This document shows, piece after piece, positions 17,385 through 25,304 of a DNA stretch of 64,000 bases. Numbering within the stretch: position 1 is the first letter of the stretch; the number at the start of each line of letters is the position of its first letter. Where the stretch lies: contig PAPN01000007.1 in the NCBI GenBank assembly GCA_002708925.1, positions 130,885 to 194,884 of the forward strand. Reading direction: 5' to 3'. The position numbers and the translations under genes were made by a program. A model generated the notes under the pieces. That model made no database searches. It saw only the letters and a list, made by a program, of their open reading frames with translations, and was not told the DNA's origin. The DNA is from Paracoccaceae bacterium (GTDB taxonomy: Bacteria > Pseudomonadota > Alphaproteobacteria > Rhodobacterales > Rhodobacteraceae).

Positions 17385-18761
17385 ATGAAACGCCTCATCG
17401 AAAAAGGCCTGATGTTTGGCAATCTGATCCATGTGTCCTCGCCCGCGTTGGTGGAGCGGTATAATCGCGCTTTGACGCATCTGACCCGCAAGCAGACCAG
17501 CCTGACGGATTTTCACATCGACATCAGCGGCTATTCCCCCGAGGTCGGGGACGAGCTGGGGGATATGCAATACCTGAACCAGGGGGGCTGTAACCGGCAG
17601 TTCATTCTGCTCAGCACCGCGCAGAAAACGGCGCCTTTGCTGAATGCGAAATTCTCGATGAGCCGCAGCATCCTGCGCCAGTTCATCACCGAGAACGAGG
17701 CGCAGCTGTTCGCGCTGACCACCCGCGATGCCGTAGCCGGAGAGCTGCTGAACTCGGTCTATTCCGTGGCGGATCCGGCGCGTCTGCTGGACATTCGCAA
17801 AATCGGGATCGAGGCCGACACCACCGCCGGCACCGTGCGGGATGCGGAAAACCTGGGCCAGATGGTAGACCGTTTCATGGGCGAAGAGGACGCCTGGTTC
17901 GATGACGTGCTGATCGCCGACATGATCGGGCTGGCGCAGAAAACCGGGGATGTGACGCGCAATCCGGTGCGGCTAAAGCAGATGGAATTCGTGCAGGATA
18001 ACTTCTGGACGGCGCATTTCGGGGGGGCTTATCTGTTTCGCGGCGTGCCGCATCCGGCAATCATCGCGCAGGATAAGACCGCGCTGCGGGATGTCTCGAT
18101 GAAGTACGTGTTCGATTTCGAGGATCGCAACCAGATCGCCAAATTCCTGGAGCTGAACGGGCTGGTCGAACCGATCGTGAAAGCACGCGGCATCGACGCG
18201 GGGGCGATCTTGCGGCAGAAGATGGATTTCATCGTTGTGGATGTCGCGCAGGATCGCGGGATTGACCTGACGGGGGCCACGCGGCGCGATATTCGGGCGC
18301 TGGCGCGGGCCCATGCGGATGCTCTGCCGGCGGAATTCCACGGATTGCAGGCACTGGTGCGCTGGGCCGAGGACGAAGGGCGCTGGCCGAAAATCTCCAG
18401 CGATCACCCGGCGTATTTCTATTCGCTGCGGGCGGCACGCCATGCGGATGCCGATCTGGTGAACATGTTGCTGGCCGAACTGTCCCCCAAGGACGTGCGC
18501 CAGCTGTTCATTTGCCACAAAGAGCTGTTCTATCGGCTATATGCGGGCTGGTCCGAAACCAAGAAGTCCTTTGTCGCGGATTTTCTGGAACGCGAGTATC
18601 TTGCGGATAAGGCCGGTGCGCGTGAGGCTCTGTTCGGGCATGATGCGCCTCTGGCAGAGCCGCCCGCGCCGGCCAAACCCGATATTCTGGATCGGGTCGG
18701 GCCCTGGGCTGCGGTGCGCAAATCGCGCAAGAAAAAGATCAAAGGCCCCTGGGGCGGATAG
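17385..18761 (+). CDS. conserved protein of unknown function, DUF6638-like
   Basis: The product has 458 residues, no signal peptide and no clear membrane segment. It opens MKRLIEKGLMFGNLIHVSSP, with a C-terminal tail of basic residues (VRKSRKKKIKGPWGG). The opening resembles what I recall of the DUF6638 family found in Rhodobacterales, whose function is unknown. The first half is mixed alpha/beta; the second is helical, with a LSPKDVRQLFICHKELFYRLY segment near residues 367-387. No catalytic motif is visible. ATG 17385 follows GAGGAGG. The following small membrane gene starts 9 bases after its stop, supporting one transcription unit with the two membrane genes. Confidence 0.68.
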   Translation: MKRLIEKGLMFGNLIHVSSPALVERYNRALTHLTRKQTSLTDFHIDISGYSPEVGDELGDMQYLNQGGCNRQFILLSTAQKTAPLLNAKFSMSRSILRQFITENEAQLFALTTRDAVAGELLNSVYSVADPARLLDIRKIGIEADTTAGTVRDAENLGQMVDRFMGEEDAWFDDVLIADMIGLAQKTGDVTRNPVRLKQMEFVQDNFWTAHFGGAYLFRGVPHPAIIAQDKTALRDVSMKYVFDFEDRNQIAKFLELNGLVEPIVKARGIDAGAILRQKMDFIVVDVAQDRGIDLTGATRRDIRALARAHADALPAEFHGLQALVRWAEDEGRWPKISSDHPAYFYSLRAARHADADLVNMLLAELSPKDVRQLFICHKELFYRLYAGWSETKKSFVADFLEREYLADKAGAREALFGHDAPLAEPPAPAKPDILDRVGPWAAVRKSRKKKIKGPWGG

Positions 18762-18770
18762 GAGGATGAC

Positions 18771-19037
18771 ATGTTGCAGCTGGGGCGTCTGATCGTTGTC
18801 GGCTTTGTGGTTCTGACGGTCATTTACGCGGTGGTCTCGGTCTGGTCGCGCATGGTGCGCCGGCGCAAACTGGCCCGCGAATGGGACCAGGAAATCCGCC
18901 AGGGCGACCGCGAGGCCTTTATTCGCGACGGGCTGGAGAATTACGACGACTCCTTCCGCCGGAAACTGATCTTACTGGTGTATATCGTTCCGGTGGTGCT
19001 GATCGCCGTGATCATCTACATGATGAATTTCTATTAA
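18771..19037 (+). CDS. small two-helix membrane protein of the AAA cluster
   Basis: An 88-residue protein with two membrane helices: residues about 6-26 (IVVGFVVLTVIYAVVSVW) and about 66-86. Between them is a charged cytoplasmic loop with RRRKLAREWDQEIRQGD. The basic RRRK after helix 1 suggests a cytoplasmic loop with both termini outside. I do not recognise a family. It sits between the DUF6638-like and DUF1523 genes with short gaps, so a shared complex is likely. Confidence 0.65.
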   Translation: MLQLGRLIVVGFVVLTVIYAVVSVWSRMVRRRKLAREWDQEIRQGDREAFIRDGLENYDDSFRRKLILLVYIVPVVLIAVIIYMMNFY

Positions 19038-19049
19038 GGAGGGCCAGGG

Positions 19050-19697
19050 ATGGCTTATGTCAAATGGGCATTCTGGATCGCCGTCTGGGTGATCGTCGCG
19101 GCGTTCTTTCACTATACGCTGCCGCAACACGATATCGTGCGGGTGACGGATACCTATGAAAAGCGGATTGATTTCGGCGAAAACTCGATTTTCTGGGCGG
19201 GCCCGGATGTCGGCACGGATACGACTGCGGCGAACCGCGATGTGTTCTTTATCCAGACGCGCATGGCCAACGATCAGGTCATGGTCTACCGGAACGAGGA
19301 TACCGGCTGGGGCTGGCCGCCCTATTTCAAATTCGACACTTCGAACCTGCAAGCCGAGGCCGCAGATCTGAAATCCAGCGCCGACAATCCGCAATGGGTG
19401 GCTATCAAACATTATGGCTGGCGCAATGAATTCATGACGATTTTCCCCAATGCGGTGGGGGTCAAGCCCGTTGCAGGCCCGGATGTCACGATTATCCCGT
19501 GGCTGAACATCATCATCCTGACGGTGTTTTTTGCGTTTGTCTGGGCGGTCTGGGTGCGGTGGAAACGGTTCCGCGACAAACGGATCACCCCGGTGATCGA
19601 GGAGATCGAGGACAGTTGGGATGCCGGCGTGGATTCTCTGTCGGAAAAGCGCAGCCGTTTCGGCAAATGGCTGGACAGCTGGAAATCCAAGAAGTAA
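19050..19697 (+). CDS. DUF1523 family membrane protein
   Basis: A 215-residue protein with an N-terminal membrane helix (about 5-22) followed by the DUF1523 hallmark HYTLPQHDIVRV, where a TLPQ/D segment precedes a beta-rich outer domain (about 25-145). A second helix (PWLNIIILTVFFAFVWAVWV, about 150-170) leads to a basic, charged cytoplasmic tail ending in Lys. DUF1523 has no known function. AGGAGG precedes the ATG. It closes the cluster: an intrinsic terminator follows within 80 bases. Confidence 0.72.
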   Translation: MAYVKWAFWIAVWVIVAAFFHYTLPQHDIVRVTDTYEKRIDFGENSIFWAGPDVGTDTTAANRDVFFIQTRMANDQVMVYRNEDTGWGWPPYFKFDTSNLQAEAADLKSSADNPQWVAIKHYGWRNEFMTIFPNAVGVKPVAGPDVTIIPWLNIIILTVFFAFVWAVWVRWKRFRDKRITPVIEEIEDSWDAGVDSLSEKRSRFGKWLDSWKSKK

Positions 19698-19772
19698 TCC
19701 CGCAGCCCGCCCCGATCATGCTGTCCAGATCGTTTTGGGCGGGCGATGCGGGCGATTTGCCAAAATCCCCAG

Positions 19773-19806
19773 ACCCGGCGCCTCCGTATGGTCGTGCCGG
19801 GTTTTT
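19773..19806 (+). terminator. intrinsic terminator closing the AAA cluster
   Basis: ACCCGGC (19773-19779) pairs with GCCGGGT (19796-19802), directly followed by a T run. Confidence 0.75.
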
Positions 19807-20015
19807 CTAAGGTCTCGCCTTCGAAATTAGTGGCACAGATCAATTCGTCCACAACTTATTGCGGTTATCCCCAAAATTTAGCTTTACATATGAACCTTTG
19901 CGCAGGCACCATATCTGGTAAGGGAGGCGGGAATAGCCCCTTTCCTTAGAGCAGGCACCTAGCGCTGGGGCGCTGCCAAGCCCCGATCGCTACACAGCAA
20001 AAAAGAGGTGGCGCC
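19807..20015. other. intergenic region, no gene seen
   Basis: With the terminator, the gene-free stretch from 19698 to 20015 is 318 bases. The only structure I see is a hairpin-like segment bounded by TAAGG (19919-19923) and CCTTA (19944-19948). The AT-rich part around 19865-19895 may hold the promoter of the next gene, but no clear boxes stand out. Confidence 0.4.
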
Positions 20016-20516
20016 ATGGCATTGTCCGAGCAGTTCTTGCAAGAAGATCTTCACCCCATCGACTTGGTTGAGCACATCGCCGAGCATCACGAATGGGAAT
20101 TCGACCGTATCGCAGACGACCAGATCGCGATGGCCGTCGAAGGGCAGTGGCGTACCTATTCGATCACGCTGGCCTGGTCTGATTACGATGAAACTCTGCG
20201 TCTGATTTGCAGCTTTGAAATGGAGCCGCCGCAGGAACGTCTGCCCGCGTTGTACAAAACGCTGAACGCGGTGAATGACAAATGCTGGGCCGGGGCCTTC
20301 ACCTTCTGGGAAGAGCAGCAACTGATGGTTTACCGCTACGGTCTGGTGTTGGCTGGCGGTCAGATTGCCAGCCCCGATCAGGTGGACACGCTGATCCGCG
20401 CCGCCGTGCTAAGCTGCGAGCGGTATTACCCGGCCGTGCAGCTGGTCGTCTGGGGCGAGCAAGAGCCCGCACAGGCCTTGCAAGTCGCCATTGCAGAGGC
20501 CTACGGGCGCGCGTAA
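20016..20516 (+). CDS. YbjN domain-containing protein
   Basis: A 166-residue cytoplasmic protein. The fold signature is a DIS/T3SS-chaperone-like alpha/beta pattern: a strand ending GQWRTYSITLAWSD, the acidic ETLRLICSFEMEPP, then NAVNDKCWAGAFTFWEEQ and LVYR-type strands. This fits the YbjN (DUF1790) family, whose members are thought to be chaperone-like or regulators of stress responses. The exact function is not known. An AAAGAGGTGG SD precedes ATG 20016. The proC gene follows after 42 bases in the same direction. Confidence 0.7.
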   Translation: MALSEQFLQEDLHPIDLVEHIAEHHEWEFDRIADDQIAMAVEGQWRTYSITLAWSDYDETLRLICSFEMEPPQERLPALYKTLNAVNDKCWAGAFTFWEEQQLMVYRYGLVLAGGQIASPDQVDTLIRAAVLSCERYYPAVQLVVWGEQEPAQALQVAIAEAYGRA

Positions 20517-20558
20517 CACTTCCCCCCGAACCTAAAATTTGGCGAGGGGGATTTTCCC

Positions 20559-21374
20559 ATGGATATGGATCATGTGGCCCGTGCCGGGCTGGTGCTGCTG
20601 GGCTGCGGTAAGATGGGCTCGGCCATGCTCGAAGGCTGGCTGAACACCGGATTGCCCGCGACGTCGGTCTGGGTGAATGATCCGTTTCCTTCGGACTGGC
20701 TGGCCGCCAGCGGTGTGCATCTGAACGCTGAATTGCCCAAATCCCCCGCGATTGTGCTGATTGCCGTGAAGCCGCAGATGATGGCTCAGGCGCTGCCGAC
20801 CCTGGCCGCGATGGGCAATGGGCAGACGCTGTTTGTTTCGGTTGCGGCGGGGGTTAGTATTGCCACCTACGAACAGATTCTGGGCGCTGAAACCCCGATC
20901 ATCCGCGCGATGCCGAACACCCCCGCCGCCGTCGGGCGCGGGATCACCGCGATCATCGGCAATGGCGGCGTGTCGGCGGCGCAACTGGATCTGGCGCAGG
21001 CCCTGCTAGAGGCCGTCGGGCAGGTCGTCCGTCTGCAAAACGAAGGGCAGATGGATGCGGTGACGGGGGTGTCGGGCTCGGGGCCGGCCTATGTGTTCCA
21101 TATGATCGAAACGCTGGCGGCGGCGGGCACCGCGCAGGGGCTGCCGCCCGAGTTGGCGATGCAGCTGGCCAGGGCAACCGTGGCCGGCGCCGGGGCCCTG
21201 GCCGAGCAGGCCGCAGAGGATCCGGCGCAATTGCGGGTGAACGTGACCTCGCCCAACGGGACCACTCAGGCGGGGCTGGAGGTGCTGATGGATGCCCAGA
21301 CCGGCCTGCCGCCGCTGATGGCCGCAACCGTGCAGGCCGCAACCGACCGATCCAAGGAGCTGGCCAATGGCTGA
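20559..21374 (+). CDS. proC: pyrroline-5-carboxylate reductase
   Basis: A 271-residue enzyme, the standard ProC length. The N-terminal Rossmann motif is LLGCGKMGSAMLEGW, and the C-terminal dimerisation part carries DAVTGVSGSGPAYVF and VTSPNGTTQAGL, both diagnostic. It makes proline from 1-pyrroline-5-carboxylate with NAD(P)H. GAGGGGG precedes ATG 20559. The csaA start lies inside its last codons (8-base overlap), so the two are translationally coupled. Confidence 0.93.
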   Translation: MDMDHVARAGLVLLGCGKMGSAMLEGWLNTGLPATSVWVNDPFPSDWLAASGVHLNAELPKSPAIVLIAVKPQMMAQALPTLAAMGNGQTLFVSVAAGVSIATYEQILGAETPIIRAMPNTPAAVGRGITAIIGNGGVSAAQLDLAQALLEAVGQVVRLQNEGQMDAVTGVSGSGPAYVFHMIETLAAAGTAQGLPPELAMQLARATVAGAGALAEQAAEDPAQLRVNVTSPNGTTQAGLEVLMDAQTGLPPLMAATVQAATDRSKELANG

Positions 21375-21705
21375 CATCAGTTTTGACGATTTCCTGAAGG
21401 TGGACATCCGCGTGGGCCGCGTGCTGCGCGCCGAACCCTACCCCGAGGCGCGCAAACCGGCGATCAAGATGTGGATTGATTTCGGCCCCGAGATCGGCGA
21501 GCGCAAAACCAGCGCGCAGGTGACGCAGCATTATTCTGCCGAGGATCTGATCGGCAAAAATGTCATGGCCGTGGTGAATTTTCCTCCGCGTCAGATCGGT
21601 AAATTCATGTCCGAGGTGCTGGTTCTGGGCGTCCCCGATGCCGCAGGTCAGGTGGTGCTGCTAAGCCCCGATCAGGATGTGCCCCTGGGCGGAAGGATGC
21701 ATTGA
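21367..21705 (+). CDS. csaA: tRNA-binding protein, CsaA/YgjH type
   Basis: A 112-residue OB-fold protein. The tRNA-binding EMAP/CsaA signature is present: DFLKVDIRVGRVL, then MWIDFGPEIGERKTSAQV, and NFPPRQIGKFMSEVLVLG. CsaA proteins bind tRNA as dimers and were described as export-related chaperones in Bacillus; the real role is uncertain. It overlaps proC by 8 bases and its TGA overlaps the next ATG, so three genes are tightly linked. Confidence 0.87.
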   Translation: MADISFDDFLKVDIRVGRVLRAEPYPEARKPAIKMWIDFGPEIGERKTSAQVTQHYSAEDLIGKNVMAVVNFPPRQIGKFMSEVLVLGVPDAAGQVVLLSPDQDVPLGGRMH

Positions 21706-22673
21706 TGGCGCGTTCGAAAACGCCGCGAGTGCTGATCAGCCGGCCCTTGCCCGATGCGGTGATCGCCCGCGCGCAGGATCTGTTCGAGCTAGAGCTGCGC
21801 GACAACACACAGCCCATGTCCGAGGCCGAGATGCGGTCGGCTCTGGCGCTGTACGATGGGGTGATGCCGACGCTGGGGGACATGTTCTCGGGCCGGGTGT
21901 TCGCCGATTTCGGGCGTCCGCGCTGCCGGATTCTGGCCAATTTCGGCGTGGGGTATAATCACATCGACGTGCAGGCGGCCAGGGATCACGGGGTGAAGGT
22001 GACGAACACGCCGGGGGCTGTCACCGATGCCACCGCCGATATCGCGATGACCCTGATCCTGATGAGCGCCCGCCGCGCCGCCGAGGGCGAGCGGCTGGTC
22101 CGCGCGGGTCAGTGGCAGGGCTGGCATCCGACCCAGATGCTGGGGATGCACGTGACCGGCCGCACCGTCGGGATCGTGGGTATGGGCCGGATCGGGCAGG
22201 CGATTGCACGGCGCTGTCACTTTGGCTTTGGGATGGAGGTGCTGTTCCACAATCGCTCGGCCAGGGAAATGGAGTTCCCGGCCAGACAGGTGGGCAGCCT
22301 GGCGGATCTGGCGGCGCAGGTGGATATTCTGGTGATCGCGCTGCCCGGCGGGGCCGAGACTCATCACATGATTGACGCGGGTGTTTTCACTGCGATGCCG
22401 CCGCACGCGCATCTGATCAACATCGCACGCGGCAATATCGTGGACGAGGCCGCGCTGATCCAGGCGCTGCAATCGGGCCAGATCGCCGGGGCCGGGCTGG
22501 ATGTCTACGAGTTCGAGCCCGAGGTGCCTGAGGCCCTGCGGGACATGAATAACGTCACCCTGCTGCCGCATCTGGGCACCGCAGCCTTGAACGTACGCAC
22601 CGATATGGGGATGATGGTGCTGGACAACCTACAGGCCTTTTTCGAGGGGCGCACGCCGCCGAACCTGGTCTGA
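21705..22673 (+). CDS. D-isomer 2-hydroxyacid dehydrogenase (glyoxylate/hydroxypyruvate reductase type)
   Basis: The product is 322 residues from ATG 21705, which overlaps the csaA stop. The NAD-binding domain has GRTVGIVGMGRIGQAIARR, and catalytic residues appear as INIARGNIVDE (Arg), an FEPEVP-type Glu and LLPHLGTA (His). The length and GVGYNHIDV segment match glyoxylate/hydroxypyruvate reductases, which would fit with glycolate oxidation by glcDEF in the same window. Other D-2-hydroxyacids are possible substrates. Confidence 0.8.
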   Translation: MARSKTPRVLISRPLPDAVIARAQDLFELELRDNTQPMSEAEMRSALALYDGVMPTLGDMFSGRVFADFGRPRCRILANFGVGYNHIDVQAARDHGVKVTNTPGAVTDATADIAMTLILMSARRAAEGERLVRAGQWQGWHPTQMLGMHVTGRTVGIVGMGRIGQAIARRCHFGFGMEVLFHNRSAREMEFPARQVGSLADLAAQVDILVIALPGGAETHHMIDAGVFTAMPPHAHLINIARGNIVDEAALIQALQSGQIAGAGLDVYEFEPEVPEALRDMNNVTLLPHLGTAALNVRTDMGMMVLDNLQAFFEGRTPPNLV

Positions 22674-22756
22674 GCAGGGGTGACCATACGGCAGCGGGGC
22701 TTGACCTGCCCGTGGCCTTTGGGTGATCTGGCGGTCAAATTTGCTAGGGGGTGCCG

Positions 22757-23878
22757 ATGCACAAAGTGGCCATTACCGGGACCGGGGTGTTCACTCCGGC
22801 CAATGTCATCACCAATGATGAGCTGGTTGAATCCTTCAACGCCTATGTCGATAAGTTTAACGCCGAACACGCGGATGAGATTGCGGCGGGGCAGGCCACG
22901 GCACTGGAACATTCCTCGTCCGATTTCATCTTCAAGGCCTCGGGGATCGAACAGCGCTACGTTCTGGACAAAGAGGGCGTGCTGGACCCGGCGCGCATGT
23001 ATCCCCGGTTCCGTCAGCGCAGCGATGACGAACAGGGCATCATGACGGAAATCGCGCTGGATGCCTGCGCCAAGGCGCTGGAACAGGCGGGCCGCGACCC
23101 CGAGGAGGTGGACCTGGTGATCTGCGCTGCCTCGAACATGGAGCGCGCCTATCCCGCCGTCGCGATCGAAATCCAGAACGCCCTGGGCGCGCAGGGGTTT
23201 GCCTTTGATATGAACGTGGCCTGTAGCTCGGCCACCTTTGGGATTCAGGCGGCGGCGGATATGATCCGGTCGGGCTCGGTGCGGTGCGCGATTGTCGTGA
23301 ACCCTGAAATCACCAGCGGCCATCTGGAATGGCGCGACCGGGACTGCCACTTTATTTTCGGCGACGTGGCCACCGCCACCGTGCTGGAACGGGCCGAGGA
23401 CGCAAAGGGTGATCACTTCATCGTTCATTCGACGCGCTGCGCCACTAAATTCTCGAATAATATCCGCAATAACAATGGGTTCCTGCGCCGTAACCGCCCC
23501 GATGGCGTCACGGACCGGCGCGATATGCAGTTCATGCAAAACGGCCGCAAAGTGTTCAAAGAGGTCGTTCCGATGGTGGCCAAACACATCCTGACCCATC
23601 TGGAGGACGAGCACACAGCCCCCGACACGCTGCGCCGTCTGTGGCTGCATCAGGCGAATAAATCCATGAATGATTTCGTTGGCCGCAAAGTGCTGGGCCG
23701 CGAGCCAGCCGAGGGCGAACAGCCCAACATTCTACAGGATTACGCGAACACGTCCTCGGCGGGGTCAATCATCGCCTTTGCCAAATATTCGGATGACATG
23801 CAGCCGGGGGACAAGGGCGTGATCTGTTCCTTTGGCGCAGGGTATTCGGTGGGCTCGGTTCTGGTCGAGCGCGCCTGA
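22757..23878 (+). CDS. beta-ketoacyl-ACP synthase III-like protein (second FabH type)
   Basis: A 373-residue thiolase-fold enzyme. The catalytic triad is visible as Cys in NVACSSATFG, His in LHQANKSMND and Asn in YANTSSAG. It is longer than housekeeping FabH (about 320) because of an insert around residues 30-75 (SFNAYVDKFNAEHADEIAAG). It belongs with the longer FabH-like branch of uncertain substrate. ATG 22757 is preferred over GTG 22751 because AGGGGGTG then has better spacing. It may start fatty acid or secondary-metabolite chains. It is not near other fab genes here. Confidence 0.75.
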   Translation: MHKVAITGTGVFTPANVITNDELVESFNAYVDKFNAEHADEIAAGQATALEHSSSDFIFKASGIEQRYVLDKEGVLDPARMYPRFRQRSDDEQGIMTEIALDACAKALEQAGRDPEEVDLVICAASNMERAYPAVAIEIQNALGAQGFAFDMNVACSSATFGIQAAADMIRSGSVRCAIVVNPEITSGHLEWRDRDCHFIFGDVATATVLERAEDAKGDHFIVHSTRCATKFSNNIRNNNGFLRRNRPDGVTDRRDMQFMQNGRKVFKEVVPMVAKHILTHLEDEHTAPDTLRRLWLHQANKSMNDFVGRKVLGREPAEGEQPNILQDYANTSSAGSIIAFAKYSDDMQPGDKGVICSFGAGYSVGSVLVERA

Positions 23879-23891
23879 AACCCGCCCCAAA

Positions 23892-24482
23892 TCAGTCAGC
23901 GGGGCGGTCGCCGACGGCCTCGCGCCAGTGGCGGCGGCAGAGGCTGACATAGGTCTCATTCCCGCCGATCTGTACCTGATCGCCATCCGTCAGCGCCCGC
24001 CCGTCCGGGCCCATGCGTACAACCATCGTGGCCTTTTTCCCGCAATGGCAGATGGTGCGGACCTCGCGCATTTCATCGGCCAGCGCCAGCAACGCGGCCG
24101 AGCCAGGGAACAGCGCGCCCTGAAAATCCACCCGCAGCCCGTAGCACATCACCGGCACGCCCAGATCATCCACCGCGCGGGCCAGTTGCCAGACTTGCCG
24201 TTGCTCCAGAAACTGCGCTTCGTCCACGAACACGCAGGCAACAGGGCCCTGATTCAGCCGGTTTTCCAGTTTTTGAAACAGATCCTCGCCAGCGGAAAAC
24301 GTGTCGGCCTGGGCCCCGATCCCGATCCGCGAGGAAATCTGGCCCGCCCCGGCCCGATTGTCGAACCGGGCGGTCAACAGATAGGTCTGCATCCCGCGTT
24401 CACGATAGTTATGCGAGGCTTGCAAGAGCACCGTCGATTTGCCGGCATTCATGGTTGAGTAGTTGAAATAGAGCTTGGCCAT
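23892..24482 (-). CDS. tdk: thymidine kinase
   Basis: A 196-residue type II thymidine kinase. The P-loop is STMNAGKSTVLL, the DEAQFL motif is present (FVDEAQFL), and C-terminal zinc cysteines show as CHCGKKA and LCRRHW. It phosphorylates thymidine in salvage. A perfect 5-bp GC hairpin ends three bases before its ATG, and an unusually structured non-coding region extends about 220 bases upstream, so post-transcriptional control is possible. It converges with the FabH-like gene. Confidence 0.92.
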   Translation of the reverse strand: MAKLYFNYSTMNAGKSTVLLQASHNYRERGMQTYLLTARFDNRAGAGQISSRIGIGAQADTFSAGEDLFQKLENRLNQGPVACVFVDEAQFLEQRQVWQLARAVDDLGVPVMCYGLRVDFQGALFPGSAALLALADEMREVRTICHCGKKATMVVRMGPDGRALTDGDQVQIGGNETYVSLCRRHWREAVGDRPAD

Positions 24483-24484
24483 AC

Positions 24485-24498
24485 GCGGGTTTTCCCGC
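24485..24498 (-). promoter_or_regulatory. hairpin directly upstream of the tdk start codon
   Basis: On the minus strand GCGGG-AAAA-CCCGC forms a perfect 5-bp hairpin ending 2 bases before the ATG at 24482. It occupies the place where the SD would sit, so it could limit translation. Confidence 0.5.
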
Positions 24499-24543
24499 CA
24501 TTTCGTGGCCGTTTCAAGCCCGGATTTGATCTTTGGATCGAAC

Positions 24544-24703
24544 GGCGAGCCCGCAGTACGAGAAGCACTGACGGGCCTAGGCCCTGGGGATGGTCGGCAC
24601 CAGCTTTCCCACCGCAGGCTCGCCTATGTGGCCGGTTTCCCGGCCCGTTCCAAACCCGCACACATAGGCTTGGAACCTCGTCCATCCGGCTCAATTTGCC
24701 GGA
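24544..24703 (-). ncRNA. candidate structured leader or small RNA upstream of tdk
   Basis: No gene is present between 24483 and 24842 (360 bases). Here several stems line up: GGCGAGCC/GGCTCGCC (24544-24551 with 24617-24624), GCCTATGTG/CACATAGGC (24622-24630 with 24661-24669), an inner GGCCGG/CCGGCC (24630-24635 with 24640-24645), and TCCGGC/GCCGGA (24685-24690 with 24698-24703). The minus strand is favoured: it gives a GAAA tetraloop and a CAGUGC/GUACUG stem using a G-U pair. Two stems share 24622-24624, so they could compete. It matches no RNA family I know. The stretch 24704-24842 shows nothing beyond AT-rich sequence. Confidence 0.45.
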
Positions 24704-24842
24704 AACTTGTTACTTTCACACCACGTTGACGCCCTGGAAAGCAATTGGGGTCTTGTTTATCAATGACATAGACGGTCAAAATGATTAATGGGAAACGAGC
24801 GCACGTTTTCCCCGTTAGCGGATCTCAAAATAAAGGCCGACC

Positions 24843-25301
24843 ATGACCGTAGTTTCCGGATACCTGAAGAAACACACCGAAGCCCTGGTCAAGGACGTCG
24901 GGATCGAGGCCGCCTGTGCCCTGACGGGCAAATCCAAGGCCACCCTGGGCCGGTATTATTCCGACAATCCCGAACATACCGATCGCTTCATGCCGATTGA
25001 CGCCGTTGCCGCGTTGGAAAATGCCGCGTCCTTTCCGCATGTCACCAGCGCGCTGGCCGATCTGAAGGGGATCTCGCTCTCCTATAACGAAAGTCGGAAA
25101 AATGACGATGACAAGGGCGGGATCAACTCGGATGTCATTGCCCTGAGCCAGCGGTTCGCGATGCTGATGGCGGAATATAACCAATCCATCGAGGACGGAA
25201 TCATCACCATCAACGAGGCCAAGCGCCTGTTGAAGGAAACCCTGGCGTTGCAACAGGTGCTGATCGACATGAAATTGCACCTGGAAGAAGAGGCCACCTG
25301 A
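24843..25301 (+). CDS. small helix-turn-helix protein, phage CII-like
   Basis: A 152-residue protein. The N-terminal part has an HTH-like segment, AACALTGKSKATLGRYYS, at about residues 22-39, then FMPIDAVAALE and VTSALADLKG. This order (inspect replicon element, choose, then ADL) recalls phage CII-type regulators. The C-terminal half is a helix/coiled coil (about 95-150) that probably dimerises. It starts 3 bases upstream of a LuxR-type gene, so they form one unit. I cannot say what it binds. Confidence 0.6.
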   Translation: MTVVSGYLKKHTEALVKDVGIEAACALTGKSKATLGRYYSDNPEHTDRFMPIDAVAALENAASFPHVTSALADLKGISLSYNESRKNDDDKGGINSDVIALSQRFAMLMAEYNQSIEDGIITINEAKRLLKETLALQQVLIDMKLHLEEEAT

Positions 25302-25304
25302 CCC

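Noticed and set aside
24540..24630. tRNA, SRP RNA or RNase P RNA in the tdk upstream gap
   Set aside because: I looked for the T-loop, the GGUCAGG SRP core and the RNase P signature and found none; the stems do not fit a cloverleaf.
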